Source: Varroa destructor (taxonomy: Eukaryota; Arthropoda; Arachnida; Mesostigmata; Varroidae). Taken from it: a stretch of 64,000 bases of DNA. Location of the stretch: the NCBI RefSeq assembly GCF_002443255.2, contig NW_019211459.1, positions 24,299,790 to 24,363,789 of the forward strand, read 5' to 3'. A model generated the notes under the pieces. It was not told where the DNA came from and searched no databases. It saw nothing but the letters and a program-made list of their open reading frames with translations. The position numbers and the translations under genes were made by a program. Positions 24,541-39,092 of this stretch are shown here, one piece after another. Positions within the stretch are counted from its first letter, which is position 1; the number at the start of each line of letters is the position of its first letter.

Positions 24541-27500
24541 CAGTGAGATCGTTCGAGCTTAAATTAATTGCTCGATATATAACTTTATATAGATATAAAT
24601 AACTTTGTTACTACCATAATTTTTCATAACAAAAATAAACTGGTCTAGTACTCCGTTTTTTTTCTTAAATACAACTAATGCTGCTTTCGACCTCGGCTCC
24701 AGTAGGTGTGGCCTCGTCTGCTTTAATTACCTGTGTACTAACTCTTAATCATATCATCAAGATAATAACAATAATCTATTTAAAGTTTAATTATATTACT
24801 TCAATATAATTAATGTCAAATAACTGATAATGTGACGTTTTGTTGTACCTCCGTTATTTACTCTAATTGACTCTGCGTTTGAATTATATCGTACCAACTT
24901 TGTTTCGTTACACGATATACATTTTTTTCCATAATTGGAATCGCCTGTCTTTCGGTCGCACATACTATACCGCTACCAACAACGGTGCGTTTGCGTTCCA
25001 TTATATATTAAGTACGGTTCGTGATACAAACCAGTATGTAGCACACATCATCTTTCTCGCGTAACGGAAATACGTACGGGAAGCTGTCCGTTGTTTTCCT
25101 TTGCGGGGTTGGTTACGTCCTTCTAAAGTCGTCCTTTATGCCGAAACACAACAGAAAGTTATTACAGCACTGTATTTATGTGGGACCGACGACGGCCACC
25201 GCTATTTTAAACTAACGACTACCTAACCTCTTGCGCGAGCTAACTAGCAGATTGCTAATAGTTCGCTTCACGTGTACGTATATCTCGTATCTTTTATTCC
25301 TTACTGCCTATGGTCGAATAAACAATCTGCACCGACTCGCACGCTACCGGCGGGAACCCCTCAAACGGAAGAATCCCGTATGCTACAGAGTACTTATTTA
25401 CTCAGCTTTATTGAGAATTATCGTAATAGGTCAAAATGAATTTATCTTCAGATATTTGTTTGTTATTTGTATGCTTTGTGAGCAAAAACACATTGATAAA
25501 TGTCGGTTTCAATGATTTCTAGAAATAAATTCCTCCTATACCTACTGTCAGCGTTGTTGGATACACGTGCTGTGTCCATACTTATGGAAGCGGTTCATTT
25601 TTACTAGAGTCAGACCTGGCGAAGAATGACAAGTTCTACCTGTTTCAATGATTATTTATAGCAACTAACGATATATTTGTTTGTCCGAATAGACCTTATC
25701 AGACGAAGGCGGTTAAGGTAGAACGAATCAGGCTTTTCGTTTCAAAGGTTCTTCCCTTCGTATTGGGCAACAAGTGCAAACTTAATCGTGAAACTGCATT
25801 CCCATTTGTCCTGTAGTCCCTTCGGCAATATTGATGATTTGATAGGAACCGACAGGCAAATTATACAGCCACTCTCACTGTTTGTAGTCTGATCGAGAAA
25901 TAATGGTAATAACGAGGTCATCTGTGATTTTCTTTGTTGGTCTGCGAGTGATGTATGCTGATTCTTTGGCGGGCTGATTTTAATTTACCTTTTGATGCCA
26001 GCTAATTGCCCAGTTCAATTTGACCAGCTCGACTACCGCTGTTTGTTTTCGCCTCGTTTTCTTCATGTTAACCCCATAGCGTGCCGGGGGCTGACTGTTT
26101 CCAATGGAGATCCTCTGGATGATACCTCTCTAATGGGTTTCAGCACCGAGTAGACAAACGCGCCATTTTTATTTCCAACTGTATATATATATGATGTTTG
26201 AATAGTTGTCCAATATATATAATAGATATCTTTGTGTCTTGCACAGTTCCTCATTCGCAGTTTCCGTAGTTACGTGCATTTTATAAGGTACACAAATCAA
26301 ACTAACCCGAATACTACCTTGTCCCAATAATTGCGCAATACCGTCGAGTGGAGAATAAATATAACAGTTGGGATCCCCCCTCGCCCGCCCCTTGCCCTAC
26401 CCAAATGGTGTATTTCAGGGGCTTTTCCGACACTTCCTGCTAACAGAGGCACGCAAGCATAATATACGGCCTATTCCTTTGAGTGAGCGATTTTTGCCAT
26501 GGCTGTATCATTGGTAACAGCCAATAGAACAAAGTTGCTGGCCGTTCTATTACGATTGCTATTCGATCCATGTAGAACATCAAGCACACTTAGCATACGT
26601 TCTATACAGTATCGTAGCACTCGCGGCTGATTGTCATTGCTTTTTCTACGGCAGAAAGACAATGAGCCTACTAATAATGGCCTATTCTATCAGCTGCACT
26701 ACTAGGCAGCATGACTAGGAGTGGTCTTCTTGGTCGCTATACCTATAATCTTCTCGTGTAAGCTTTACATAACGGCAGTTTCGCCTAGAACTGTCGTAGA
26801 AAGGTACACCAATACTTAGCCAAACGCGTTGAGAGCAAGTATTTCGAAAAGGGAACGATTCTTATTTATATTCACCGTAGACCACGTTCTTGACACACCA
26901 GGCGCAACGACTAGTGTTTGATCCATCTGCCTTGGCCAACACACATTGAGTAATTCTACAACATAGCCCGGTTCGAGCTTATGCCGTTTTTTCTTTCAAC
27001 GAACAAAGAATGATCGTTTGAAGATCACTTTTGTCCAAATGGATGGAAAAGGAATAATTGTTAGGTGTTAGACGGTCTATCGTTCCAGGAACACTACGGA
27101 TTCAATGTAGCCGTATAGATTGGAACGCTAGGCAAGAAAAGCGGAGATCCCAAAGAAGAGCGCAGGAACTTCTCTAACAAACTGCGGTGTTAGGCTTTAG
27201 CGAAGTAACGTTTCGTCAATGTAAATACTATGTACCCTCGCAAAAACAAGGCTGAATAGAATTTGCAAGCAATAAGTTTAGCCCAATAGTACCTAGAGAG
27301 GGAGATGTACTGGTCTTTTTGTGCGTCCTTATCAGATCAGAGTGACACGTGTAGCTCTCAACAAATCGTAACATCGAGTTCTTACAGGTTGTCACGAACG
27401 CAAGATTAGGCTGATTAATTAGGTTTCGTATGAACTAATGAGTATTTAGAATATTACCTATAGTTGTCTAAGTTAGATACAAGCGTAAATCGGCTTTAAA

Positions 27501-27909
27501 GCCAAACATTAAACTAGGATGCACTTAAATTCTATTTTCTACCATTACTATTTGCAATTGAAACGTTGTTCTTTTCATCAGGCCATAAGGCTACTTTTGA
27601 GTCTTTCCAGTGGTGCACTGGAATTGACCAAGCTATGCCCTCTGAAAACCCCCTCCTGGATGACCCCCGCAATAATAAAATTTAGGTTGATTTGACGTAT
27701 ACTGAAAATACGTCGCGCGTTAAAAGTCTCTATCTCGAACTGTTTTGTTGCATTGCTATGCGATGGCACTTATCGAGGTCAACCGCGTTCGACATAGGCT
27801 CCAGCCAGCCGATGTTCCACACACAAAATACTACTATTAGTAGTTTATTTTTAGACCGAGCGAATCCGATGCACGGCACCACAGTCTTGCGATAACACAC
27901 TATACTTTG

Positions 27910-27910
<1 letters not shown>

Positions 27911-27944
<34 letters not shown>
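27911..27944. repeat. (TA)n microsatellite
   Basis: Pure TA dinucleotide run in non-coding DNA. Confidence 0.95.
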
Positions 27945-27949
<5 letters not shown>

Positions 27950-28855
27950 TAATATGTAATGATGCACCTTAAGCTGGGTAGTTTTTAAATGAGCGCTTAA
28001 GTCCCTAATGAATCGAGCTCATTGAAACGAAACAGCTGGAAACTGTTATGGAACTGAGTAGTACCACTAGCGTATTGTCAACAGTGAGTGAATTTTAAGT
28101 AAAAGCTATAGATAATAGAGTAGCGTGCTGGGTCGGTTGGTATCACATATATGAACCCCACGATGCTTTGCAGTGCCGCACGATTGTATCGTAAATATGG
28201 CGACAACATATGCCGAAGTGGTGGATCATTTCGAAAGCAAAAGAAAGATCTCTTCAGATCTCGACAAGTTAGGGATTGCTGAGGGTGGTCAGTCGTCTGG
28301 AGCACTACCCAAATAAAGTTTAAACCATCTACTGGAATGACGCAAACGTACGTGTGTATTTGAATAAGCTACGTTTGCGTGGCCCGATCATGAACTTTGT
28401 GCCGACGGAGGGGAACTTGAAGCCGTTAGGCGGATTCGTTTCCATTCTCGAACGGCTTGACGACCGCAGAGCTGTCGCTTCACCCTTACGCAAGGTACAT
28501 AACCGCGAATTCTTTCAGGAAGTTCTCAAATTTATTTGCCTAAACTAGAAATAGTGCCTATGTAAGGTCGAAAAACAAGAGGTGGTCACAATTAACAAAG
28601 TTAATTTGATTCTCTGTGTTATTTTTCTGGGGATGCTACTTGAAAGCTAACCAAACGCTGATCCCAGCTGGCTTGCTCGTGGAAGCAAGCACTTTAAACA
28701 ACAGCCACGGCGTGTTAACGTACGGGACCTGCACGAATGAAGAAAGTAGCTAGAAGAAAAACGAAAACGCCCCGCCATAATAAGTACACTTGGATATTTA
28801 TCGCTATCAGATCAATATCACTTCATAACGGATGATAGCAATACGTATCTGTATA

Positions 28856-28884
28856 TATAATCACTTTATACTCAAGTGATTATA
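28856..28884. repeat. Perfect 11-bp hairpin
   Basis: Arms TATAATCACTT (28856-28866) and AAGTGATTATA (28874-28884) with a 7-base loop. Confidence 0.85.
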
Positions 28885-29758
28885 AAGGACACTGAAACAA
28901 AGAACAATATAACCGCCTTTTAAACACTCGCGCTAACCAATTTACGTATATAGACTTCAAGCTTGGCAAAATATTTATTGAGGCATTAGGCACAGCCAGC
29001 TAGCCCTTTTGATGGAAAACCAGCGTTAGTTTGCGAGACTGGGTTTAGTCTGTAAAGAAAAAAAAAAAACTTATCCAGCCATTATATCCCAGTTTCTATT
29101 AGGATAGTACAGCACGTGGCCGCCTTGTGTTACTTGAATAATTTGGCAAAGACTTCGGATTTTTCTGTTCGACTAATGGTTTGATGAACAATGATACGGT
29201 GTATCGGTATTCTACCGTTGCGCAATATTGAAATGGGCCGAGTTCCGTTCATTAACTGCTAGAGTGCTAAAAAAGGGTCCACGCTAGAATTTTAAGAGAA
29301 AAAATTTTCGCCAAAGTGCGCTGTCATCAGTTTTGCTAGCTCTGGTTAGGGGCTCATTTCTCGATTCGAATTTTTCATTCGTTTCACGCGCCTTGTAAGC
29401 CCACATTACTTAATCAACTGGTTCTAAATAATAACGCAGTGTGTGGTCGGAACATGGGTCGTCTTTACGTTGATAACTTGTTAACACCAACTTAATCCTC
29501 ACGCAAATAGGTTCCTCAAATGGTCGTAATCCATAGCCGTTCGTGAGCTTTTTACGAATAATTGACGAAAACGTTCAACAGCACCATACCGGCATAGATA
29601 GCACCATACAGACGGACACGGAAATACATCAATTGCATTTGTGGCTTTGACAACGCCTACCCTACTGCGGTAACAGAGCTTTCTGTTTCAGGGGTCATTT
29701 AACTACAAAATAGCTGGTACTACTTACACAAAAAAGATAGGTACATAACAAACAATAT

Positions 29759-29803
29759 CTACAAATGAATAGAGTATGTATATATATACTCTATTCATTT
29801 GTA

Positions 29804-29889
<86 letters not shown>
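29759..29889. repeat. Perfect hairpin followed by (TA)n, (GA)n and G9
   Basis: Perfect 19-base arms at 29759-29777 and 29786-29804 (CTACAAATGAATAGAGTAT and its complement) enclose an 8-base loop. Next come a TA array (29806-29850), a GA array (29851-29880) and a run of nine G (29881-29889). This is one compound simple-repeat locus. Confidence 0.95.
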
Positions 29890-32800
29890 AGACGGGTAGG
29901 GGTGCCCATTACACCAGTTAGATACGTTTTGAGCTGAATCGAAGTGACCGTATGTTTATTAAAACAGGGCACTTATCTTCTCTATCACAAGTATCACCTC
30001 GGCACTTTGTACTTGAAAATAATATTAGAATCAGTTGCGAACCAGGTTTTAGCCCGTTTGAAAACCAAGCGGCAGAGAGCAATAGGCACACAGCTGTACC
30101 TTATTTGATATCATCGCCGCTGAGATGCATTCTTCTCCCAGCAGAAAAAATCAGGCTTAAGAATAAAGCCTCGATTTTCGAAGCGGGCTACTTTGTGGGA
30201 GTAATGTCCTGACCATTTGTTTAGTGTAGCACTGCCACGTCTTCTTCTTTGTGCGATTTTTCAGGCGCCTCTAAAATGGTTTTCTGAGAAATCTTCCTCG
30301 AGTACAATCGGCATTCGTGCTAGACATCCTTTCCCCAATTTATACTGCAATTGCAGAGGAAAAAGCAACTAGCAACTTACTCAGCTGTTCGATAAGTGCG
30401 CTGTATGAAATTGAAAATTTTAGGAAATCTTGTGCCTATATGGATGTGGTAGTATCTGCCTAAGTACATAAGAGCCTTCTCCAAGACGGAAAAACGAAAC
30501 CTTTCAATAACGAAACCCAAATAAAAATACCGCAGAATGAATATATCATACACAGCTAATTGGGGCCATGACAAGCTTAGGGGACATCGCCACTGTCAAC
30601 TTAACTTCTTATAAAAGAAGATTAGAAACTAATTGTTGAACTGAAGTACGTTGTCCAAATGCCGTCGGAACGCGTATTAGCTGCCCGTAGCTAGAGCTGA
30701 GCAATTAATGATTCCTAAGCAACCTACCCATTGTCTTCATGCAGAAAAGGCTAAACTTACCTAAGCTGAAGTCGGAAAAATCGATTTGTATATAAGGAGT
30801 AAATGACTGACCTAATTAATTCATTTGCTCGTTTCTTTTCGTATTAGAGTCGGTAAGGGATTTACGCCGGCAGCCAGTCACACATTGGAAATTTCACTAT
30901 ATCTTGATAACTATGCGCTCAAGTTAAATGTTAGCTCGCAATTTTTCGTAAGTTAATGAGGCATCTTTAAACTGGTCTTGCGTGTCCAGTGGTCCAGTGT
31001 GGTGCACCGGTGGTTTATTGCAACACGCGCGAACGTTCCAGCGATTGTACGTCATCTAGCTAACAGACCCTCTCTTCTTCCGATTCGTGAAAGGTAAACT
31101 ATTGAAAATATATCGAAATTCATTTATTTTGGTTCTTCTCTAGCGAATTTCATTGATTACATAATTAGAGCTATTAGAAATGCAGTGAGATTCTAATAAC
31201 CAAACTCGTACGAGAAGAGGAAAAAGAATTGGGCGGGTCAGAATAGCAAACTCTATTAGAAGATGAAGGGTCAGCTTCCTCTGTTAATAAGAAGCAAAGG
31301 CCGTCTACAACGTAGCGGAAACGCAGAATCACTCTAGCGACGCTGTAAAAAGACAAATTGTGACAATTTATTAACTGCATCAGATGGCCGCAGGGTGCGG
31401 AGTCACTGTGCGCGTAACGATCTAAATAGTGGTTTTCGCCGTCGTAAAACTATGGACAAAACGACAAAGCTATTAAAGTAATTCACCGTTAAAAGTGCTG
31501 CTTTGGGTACGAGAATGAGAAGTATATGTTGATGCATCGCCATGTTACTACGCTATATAGGAACGTTTACCGTTAATAGTGCTTCTGCCATGGCCTGACG
31601 TGATCACCGTTACCCGACGTGAGAAAATGTTTGGCATTATGTCAAAGCGTACGTCAAAGCCAGACAGGAAACCGTGAGCATCTCGCAGCTCAAGAGCAAG
31701 ATGCTCCAAGTGTGGGTTCGGGGCCTGGACGTGATAGTGCTGGTACCAGTTTGTATCAATTATCACAACTAGGAGTCGGAAGACCAACTAAACACTAGTT
31801 CTGTTGCATCAATTTAAAGATGCCTCTTTAGCGATAGTATCATCACGTGTACCGTCATTAGAATGCTAACAGGCAGCTTTCACATCTCATATGAAGCTCG
31901 ACGATGTGCAGAATTTCTATAGGTGGCCTTATTTGATTGTCCACCGACTATTAAATTGGCTTTTAAGCTAGATTTGGCAAATCTTCTACCATTTCGGTAA
32001 TAATGTCAATTGGTACGGGAAAACTCGGCCGTTGCAAACGTTTTCTCTTCGCTATGTTTCGACAATGCTCATCTTGTCAACCTCTTCAAGTTTGTTTAAC
32101 TAGTTTTTAACTAGTTTGTCGAAGGCATTTGCGGAATCTTCACAACCTACTTGACAAGTTTTAGCTTCAATTTCTCTTCTTACATCAAATATTCTCATAA
32201 CAATGATTATTATTGTTATAAGGGATTCCGTTACCTGTGCAATTATCAAGTATCAATAATAACATTCGACGGATCGTTTACGGCCATTTTTCTAGCGCAA
32301 ACATTTCGTTTTGCTTTAATTAATGTGGGGGGTGATGACATTTCGGCTGGAGTGGCGGCTATTTTGAACCAAACATGTTGTCTATGTGATAGCGCCACAG
32401 GTAGCGAGTTCATCCGCTAGGTTTGAACCTAAATACACTTCTTTCTGGTAGCCAGTCGTCTAAAGAACTACTTAACGATCTAAGTACAGAGTGCAAGATA
32501 CGTGAAATGTACATTCCTCGTGTTTGACGTGCGTGTCTTCGTGATAGCACAGTGAGGGACGTATTTGCCCGCTAAAGCTAGAAAAACGTGATGGCCAAGC
32601 TTCGAATCGGGCTACAGACGCGTGGTCCGTTTCGTGCTGGGAGCCAGTCGTCTGAAGCAATGCTTCGCGGCGAAATACTAACGCGTCTCAACTCGGTTAC
32701 CTGTCTGTAGCCGAAAACAACCGGGGATGGGGCAACGAAGAAAGAGGGGGCGATTCAAACGTCTCCGTGAGGCTCTCACGCTCGCTGCTTTGGATAGGTG

Positions 32801-33563
32801 CCAGCGTGTAGCCATAGCTAAGCCGTCGTTTGCACGCTACTGCCAACATTGCGCGTGCGGTGTTAAAAACTAATAGTCGCCCTTTATTTGTTTCAGGTAA
32901 GTATTCGGACATCCTGTTCACGCCGGGTATCCCTGTCAAGATATTCGCGTCATAATAACGCTAATAACGTCTTAATAACGCTACTCTGTGGAACTTAGTA
33001 AAGCTTCGCACTTATAGCGGTAAACGCGCAGGAGTACAGAGTACCCGAGCCGAATATGGTTAGCGAGTCAACATTGCAAAGTATTAACACTTCAGTGATA
33101 ATTATTGTATATATTATTTGGAGACTGAGGGGCTCCCGCAGACTCGACAGTTTTTAGATTGTATCGAGTTTTATTTACTTAATTGGACCCGTTTTGATTT
33201 CGAGATATATAACAAGCAATTAATTTGGTTGCTTTATTTATCTCGATGGGGGCGAGCTTCAGAGCGAAGAGACGTGAAAGCATATATTTGTCGGCAACAT
33301 CGAAGAGCATCAGCAGCTGTTTTTTCAACTAGTACCCTTTTTGAGGTCTTAGTGAGGAAAGTGAGTTTGAAGATCATTTAATTTAATTGATTATTTCTTT
33401 TTCAGATAATCACCTGTTCTATTAAGTTTCAAGTATTTTTTTGTAAGCTTATATTGCTGCTTCAAAGAAATTTCTGCAAAGATGCATCGGCACACATTTC
33501 CTGTAGGTTTTATTCCCGTATAAATCTATTTTCGCTAACATTCTCGGCCATTGAAATTGGCTT

Positions 33564-33589
33564 AAAAGTAAACACCATTGTTTACTTTT
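33564..33589. repeat. Perfect 11-bp hairpin
   Basis: Arms AAAAGTAAACA (33564-33574) and TGTTTACTTTT (33579-33589) with a 4-base loop. Confidence 0.85.
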
Positions 33590-36500
33590 CCTGCTAAGAG
33601 CGCTCTTCGTTTTCCGATTGTCAGGTATCACCTGACTAATTACTATCGAAGGACAATTACTCGCTGCCAAACCAGCACACTTCTTAGGTGATACATATAG
33701 GCCGTGATCGAAGGCCGTTAGACCCTGCCATCGGAAATTGACTTGGCCGGCTCAAAACTACCAGTGGCGCTCATACGGAATCAGCCATAATAAAAGTGAA
33801 CAATTGGATTCTGATTTTGCCAGAGGGGAGTTTGTCTTGAATTCAGCGTCAATATTTGTATATAATGAAAATTCGTTTATGTTATAGCGCGAAAGCTTCC
33901 TAACACGGATGCTTACGCTAAGAACATATTGCCCGTCAGGCGGTGGGAACCCTTCCGACTTAATCCAATATGAAGTTATGTTATTGCAAACAAGAAGCTA
34001 TTTAATGTTACTATTATGTCGAAGTTCTCATATAATAGTAAGTAACTTAAACCCAATGATTAGACGGCCCTTCGGTGAAGACACGTAAAACGACAATGTG
34101 TTGCGCTTGGCCTAAATAAGAGCCGAATTTTGCTGGATTAATCCAGATATCATTGATTTTTTAGATCACCATCCCACAGACATGATCACATCCCGTGTCG
34201 CACTATACGTATGCGTTTGAATAATGTACAAACGGTTGTGAAGTCCTTTTTTTATGGAAAACTAATCACTGGAGCACTGTCGAAACGACCAAATACCGAC
34301 GGCCGACAGAGTTCCGAAGGGACCAATACGCAGGTACGGTTTATATGGACAAATACGACTTTCGATGTGTTTACTATAGAGGCTCAGTTAAACACACAGC
34401 GGGTGCTAAATAAGTAAGTTCCGCTACGAAATCTGAACTAAAAATGTCTTCAAAAATCTCAGGCCATGTGTCACTTTTACGATAATAGAAATCAAAAAGC
34501 TTTCTTACGTTTAAATTTACCGACTCGATAGCGCCCGCTAAAAATTGCTAGTCGGACTTATTTGTCACTGCTGTAAAGATGGCAGAAACATGTTTTTAGG
34601 TTACCGTTTAGATGGAAGCTTCTGATATGAAATAAAAATACTATAAGAAATATAGACTTCTTGCCTTAAAGCTATCGCAATGCCGAAAATACGAGGACCT
34701 CGCGGCAATTTCAGACTGCTTTAATTACAATCGGCACAGCTGAGAACACTGCGATCCGAAATGAGCCAGTTATTGCGAGACTGAACAACATAAGTAAGGG
34801 TCGCTGACGATGCAAAACGCTGGCAAGAGAACACTAGGCTGGGGGTGACTGTGTGCAAGCATCGAAATAATCTTGAAAACTACCCCCGAGAGAGCAGCTG
34901 TCCTGCACGCTCAAACTTAACTTTAATAAGTACATTTTTATCTCGCTTAACTTTCCCTTCCTCATTGTGGTTTGGTCAGGCTTATCTAACTTAAGGGGCC
35001 GACGCGACCGGCAAATGTAGATGGGGCAGGCAGGAACTTCTCTATAGTTAATTAGAAAATTTGGCACATAAGCACGACTCAACATGACGTAGCGCTGTAA
35101 CTAAACTAGAAGCATCCAAACATAATGCAACCATGTTGAATAAAATAAACAAAGGAGTTAAGCATCATCGGAAGCTCCATGAATTGCAATAGGGTTCGGT
35201 TCCATTCAAATCGAAGTAGGGTACGTGTGCTTTATTACGCCGGACGTATTAGAGCAATACGGTGAGCGGCTGAAGTTCAGGGGCTTCATTTCTAATAATT
35301 ATCACGCCACGCAGCTCAACATTCGATAGATCCAATTTTATCTTAGGACGCAAATACATTTGCATTGCGATGTCAGTCACTTATCGCCGAAAGGGTCCAT
35401 ACTAGCTCGCAAGACAATATTAATTATAATAATAATAAGCTTTGTATAATTTGTACTTACACTAATGTCATTTATACTAATAATAATAATAATATATTGT
35501 ATGCAATTAAATAAGGTTATTCGAAAATCAATAAAAATAATATAAGGTTGAATAACAAAATTTTACGAAAGCCTTGTTCGCTCATTGATAAAAGAGCTTT
35601 TCTGTGTAACTGTAAAAGGCGCCTTAATTTCAACTGAAAATAAACGAGTCAAATCGCTCAAATGAAGCATGCTTTTATGCCAATCGAGGGCTATCCGAGG
35701 GCCTTTTCCAGTTGCCACCAGCCAGTCGTCTACCCAAATTATTCAATCGCCTGAGATACGATATCTTTCGTAATCATTACTAAACGGCCAGCGTTGTGTG
35801 TAGAACAGCAGCTTTGAACAGTCGTGCGAGTCGGCATGTACTAGGTCGATGGGTCAGTGTGTTTCTTCACCGCTGGCCGGTCAAACCTGACTGCAAAAGG
35901 CTGCTGAGGCAGGACATTCACCTAGACAAACGGATAACAATACGGGAATGTTAAATTGGTGTAACATATTCCATACGTCCCCCAGCCACTAGGATATGAA
36001 TGTACCATGGCGAACTGTTTTGCTGGACATTCTGCATTTTAGTTGTAGGCTCTTGCATGCTAGCGTACCGTTAGGCCAAGCAAGTAAATTTTGCCTAGAG
36101 AACGATTTTTAATCAGCAACTCTCGGACTGTGTCCACAGATAGAATTTGTTTTAAACATCTTCTTGACAAAGTTCAGGCCTAGGAACCTGTCTAACCTTA
36201 CAGAAGCACGGTTTTTTTTACTTGTGCCACTCCGCGTACTTCGAAACTTTCGTAGCGGATCGATTAATATTTTGAGCATAGCCATTTTCTGGAGTCGTTA
36301 TGGCTTGTATAGCATTTATAAGGATGTGCAGCTTTTCCATCCACTTATTTCTTCCTCGAAAGAGGGTAATACTGTACAGGGGAAAACTTCTCTACTGATG
36401 GCAAAACAAAAAGGCCCTACATTAATTTATTGTGAAAAACGAAGTAACAAAATTTCAATCAACGAATGTCAATCAGTATACTATAATTTCGCGTGGAAGA

Positions 36501-39034
36501 AAATCCCTCATATCAGTATCAGCTAGATCGTTCAAAGATAGTACCTTTCTCCATAAAAATACACTTTGTTTGTTGAATTAAGCCCATCAGCTTAACACTG
36601 GCCTACGATGAAAGGCCAATTAGTCTGCGCTAAGCGGTAAGTTACTAAACTATCTAACGGCTATGCTTATGGCTCAGATTTATTTATTATCTTTTCTCTC
36701 TATATCTATAAACATAGAAACCTTACATATATCACTTTTATCAGAATTTTTAATTAATATACTACACCAAGAGATCACAGTGCTACATAGATGAATGGGC
36801 AAGACGTACTTTTGTAGTAGAAAAAAAGGCTGAAAACGGAGCAAGTAAGAAAAGCTAGATGCAGCTGTATATAGAAAGGAAATCGCAGCAAATTTACGTA
36901 CGATGACGATTTCTGATACACACGAGTATCACGGTTTCAGATTTAACTTCCGTCAGGTAACTTCAGTGCCAGAAGTCGACAGAATAAATAGTACGCTCTA
37001 ATATCTTACTAAACCTGTTCGAGAGAGTTTGATAACTTACACTATCTATTTACTGTGCTAAAGCAGAGTAGATTGTGTTTAGATAATGGGAATTTGTTGC
37101 AAACGTCGCATTCGGCCAAGGACTATTCTAGCCTTAGTAAACATTTTGGACGACGAACCTTCAAAAATTAATGTAAATATTACTTCTTGTTTCTTTCCTT
37201 AAGCACACCCATCGTCTAGTATATGTAAATATTTACATGGCATCGTTTAAGCAGAAGTTGTGCCGTTAGGAGCTTTTGAGTGCTTTGAGACGGCTAGTCT
37301 GTCAATTTATTTTGTTAGCGTGCATATACTGTAACCACTATGGAGCAACTACATAAAGCAAATCCACACAATCCTTATTTCTTATTAGTTCAACTCTCAA
37401 GACATTGTTTCAACAGTAAATATGTTTCAGTTATTAGATGAAACCTCGATTATATGATCGTCATCACTAGGCAGTCACTACCAGTGTTTCCCCTACCAAG
37501 TTTTTCCCCTAAGAAGATAACGAGACAAAATCGGACTAACACGTGCGGAAGATGGATAGCAACGAGGCTGAGCGGATCCATGTTTCCGCTTTCAATGTCC
37601 AAGGAGATTCAGAACCAAAGGTTATCAGGCTGTCCAGTCAACCGATAAAAAATGAATATTTAAACATTTAAAGCTATCGTGAGTTAGAGTTTGGCTGCTA
37701 CAGGGACTCTCTATAGTTTTTGTTTTCTGGGTCGCACCATGGTGGTATTGTACCTAAACACCTAAAACAATTTATAGATAAACCTGTTTTAAAAAAATGC
37801 TAGGTTAAATGTTAGTCATAGTTATTGAATCAGTTGTGCAGACGTCAATTGCTTCTAATTTTTTTTTTATTATTTTGATATTTTTATGATTTTTTTAGTT
37901 TAATATATGAATTGATTTCTCCTAACATTGGTGAAATTAACAACAACAACAACAAAAACAGGTCTTCCCGTAGAGAAATTGATTTTAATGGAAGCGAAGC
38001 TAGCTTACCCAGTATTTTGCCAGGTCTTAGGCCCGGACCAGTTTTGCTTTCTATTTTGTTCCTGAAAACACAAATTATATTTCAATTCTTTTAGGCTGTA
38101 AAAATATTTTTCTGAAAAATGATTCACTCTACAAACGATGATCAGATTTTTGTTTTAATTAGAACGAAATGATTATTTCTGCTTTAAAATGTGTCATCGT
38201 AGATTCCGCATCGATATACGGTTATTCTGGTAGTAAAGTCTATAAGAGATCTTGATAATATTGTAACACCCACTTATGCAAGCAATTCAGACAACACCAT
38301 TAGTTTGTAAGGCTGTCTTCCGTTTTTCCATGAAAAACCTGAAACTCCATATGATTTTTTTCTAAAATTAAGGTTTACCAAATATATATATATAACCTCC
38401 TACAAATACGACTCCATCTAAAATGATTCATTAAAGCCTTAAAACATAAAGATGTAACATGAGAATCCTTGTTCCCAGGTCAATGCTGATACAATCGGAC
38501 GCCCGTTTGTTCGTACCTAAACTTCTAATCGTACTTGTACGGTTCTTAATCTACGTTCGCGTAACTCAAAAAACGGATCGCAGTAACCGTTCAAATAGTC
38601 CTAACCCGAAAAAAAGCCATAAAATGCGTTAAATATTACGAATGCGGGACTAAATGTATTCTATAATTTACTTTATTGTGCACATTTGCCCCCTTTGATA
38701 AAATAAAGGTGACTTGACTCTAAATAGACATTAAAAAAACCAATACCAACTGAATTTTTGCGGTTGGCCAAAACAACTAAGTAGGGGCAAAAATGTTGAT
38801 CTTATGTGCGCTTAACTAGCGAGTCGTATATTGCAGAGAAGGCACTATATACATTAACGTACCCTATATACGTAGCACCACAAGGCTGCCTTTAATGGTT
38901 GTGATCTTTGTATAACTGCGTATTGGGTTGAACTGTATAATGTATGATATAATTGCTATTTGTCTATCATGTGGCAATTACCTTGCACTGTTTTCTCTCG
39001 AACTTCTATCCTTACATTTTGTGTGTGCGGCGTT

Positions 39035-39092
39035 AGTCATGGCTGGAGCTCACTGGCCTCCAACATAAATGCTCGGCTTCGATTCCTTTCAT
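39035..39092 (+). repeat. Second tRNA-like (SINE-like) fragment
   Basis: ATGGCTGGAGCTCACTGGCC followed by TCCAACATAAATG and a B-box-like GGCTTCGATTCC gives tRNA-gene spacing. The cloverleaf is badly degraded. It is weaker than the 15.3-kb fragment and could be coincidence. Confidence 0.25.

Noticed and set aside
33101..33601. Open plus-strand frame interrupted by a possible 45-base intron (33361-33405)
   Set aside because: No start codon, intron unusually short, and the peptide matches no known family; length is within chance for this composition.
36164..36526. 120-residue plus-strand frame
   Set aside because: No recognisable motif, and composition is like the surrounding non-coding DNA.
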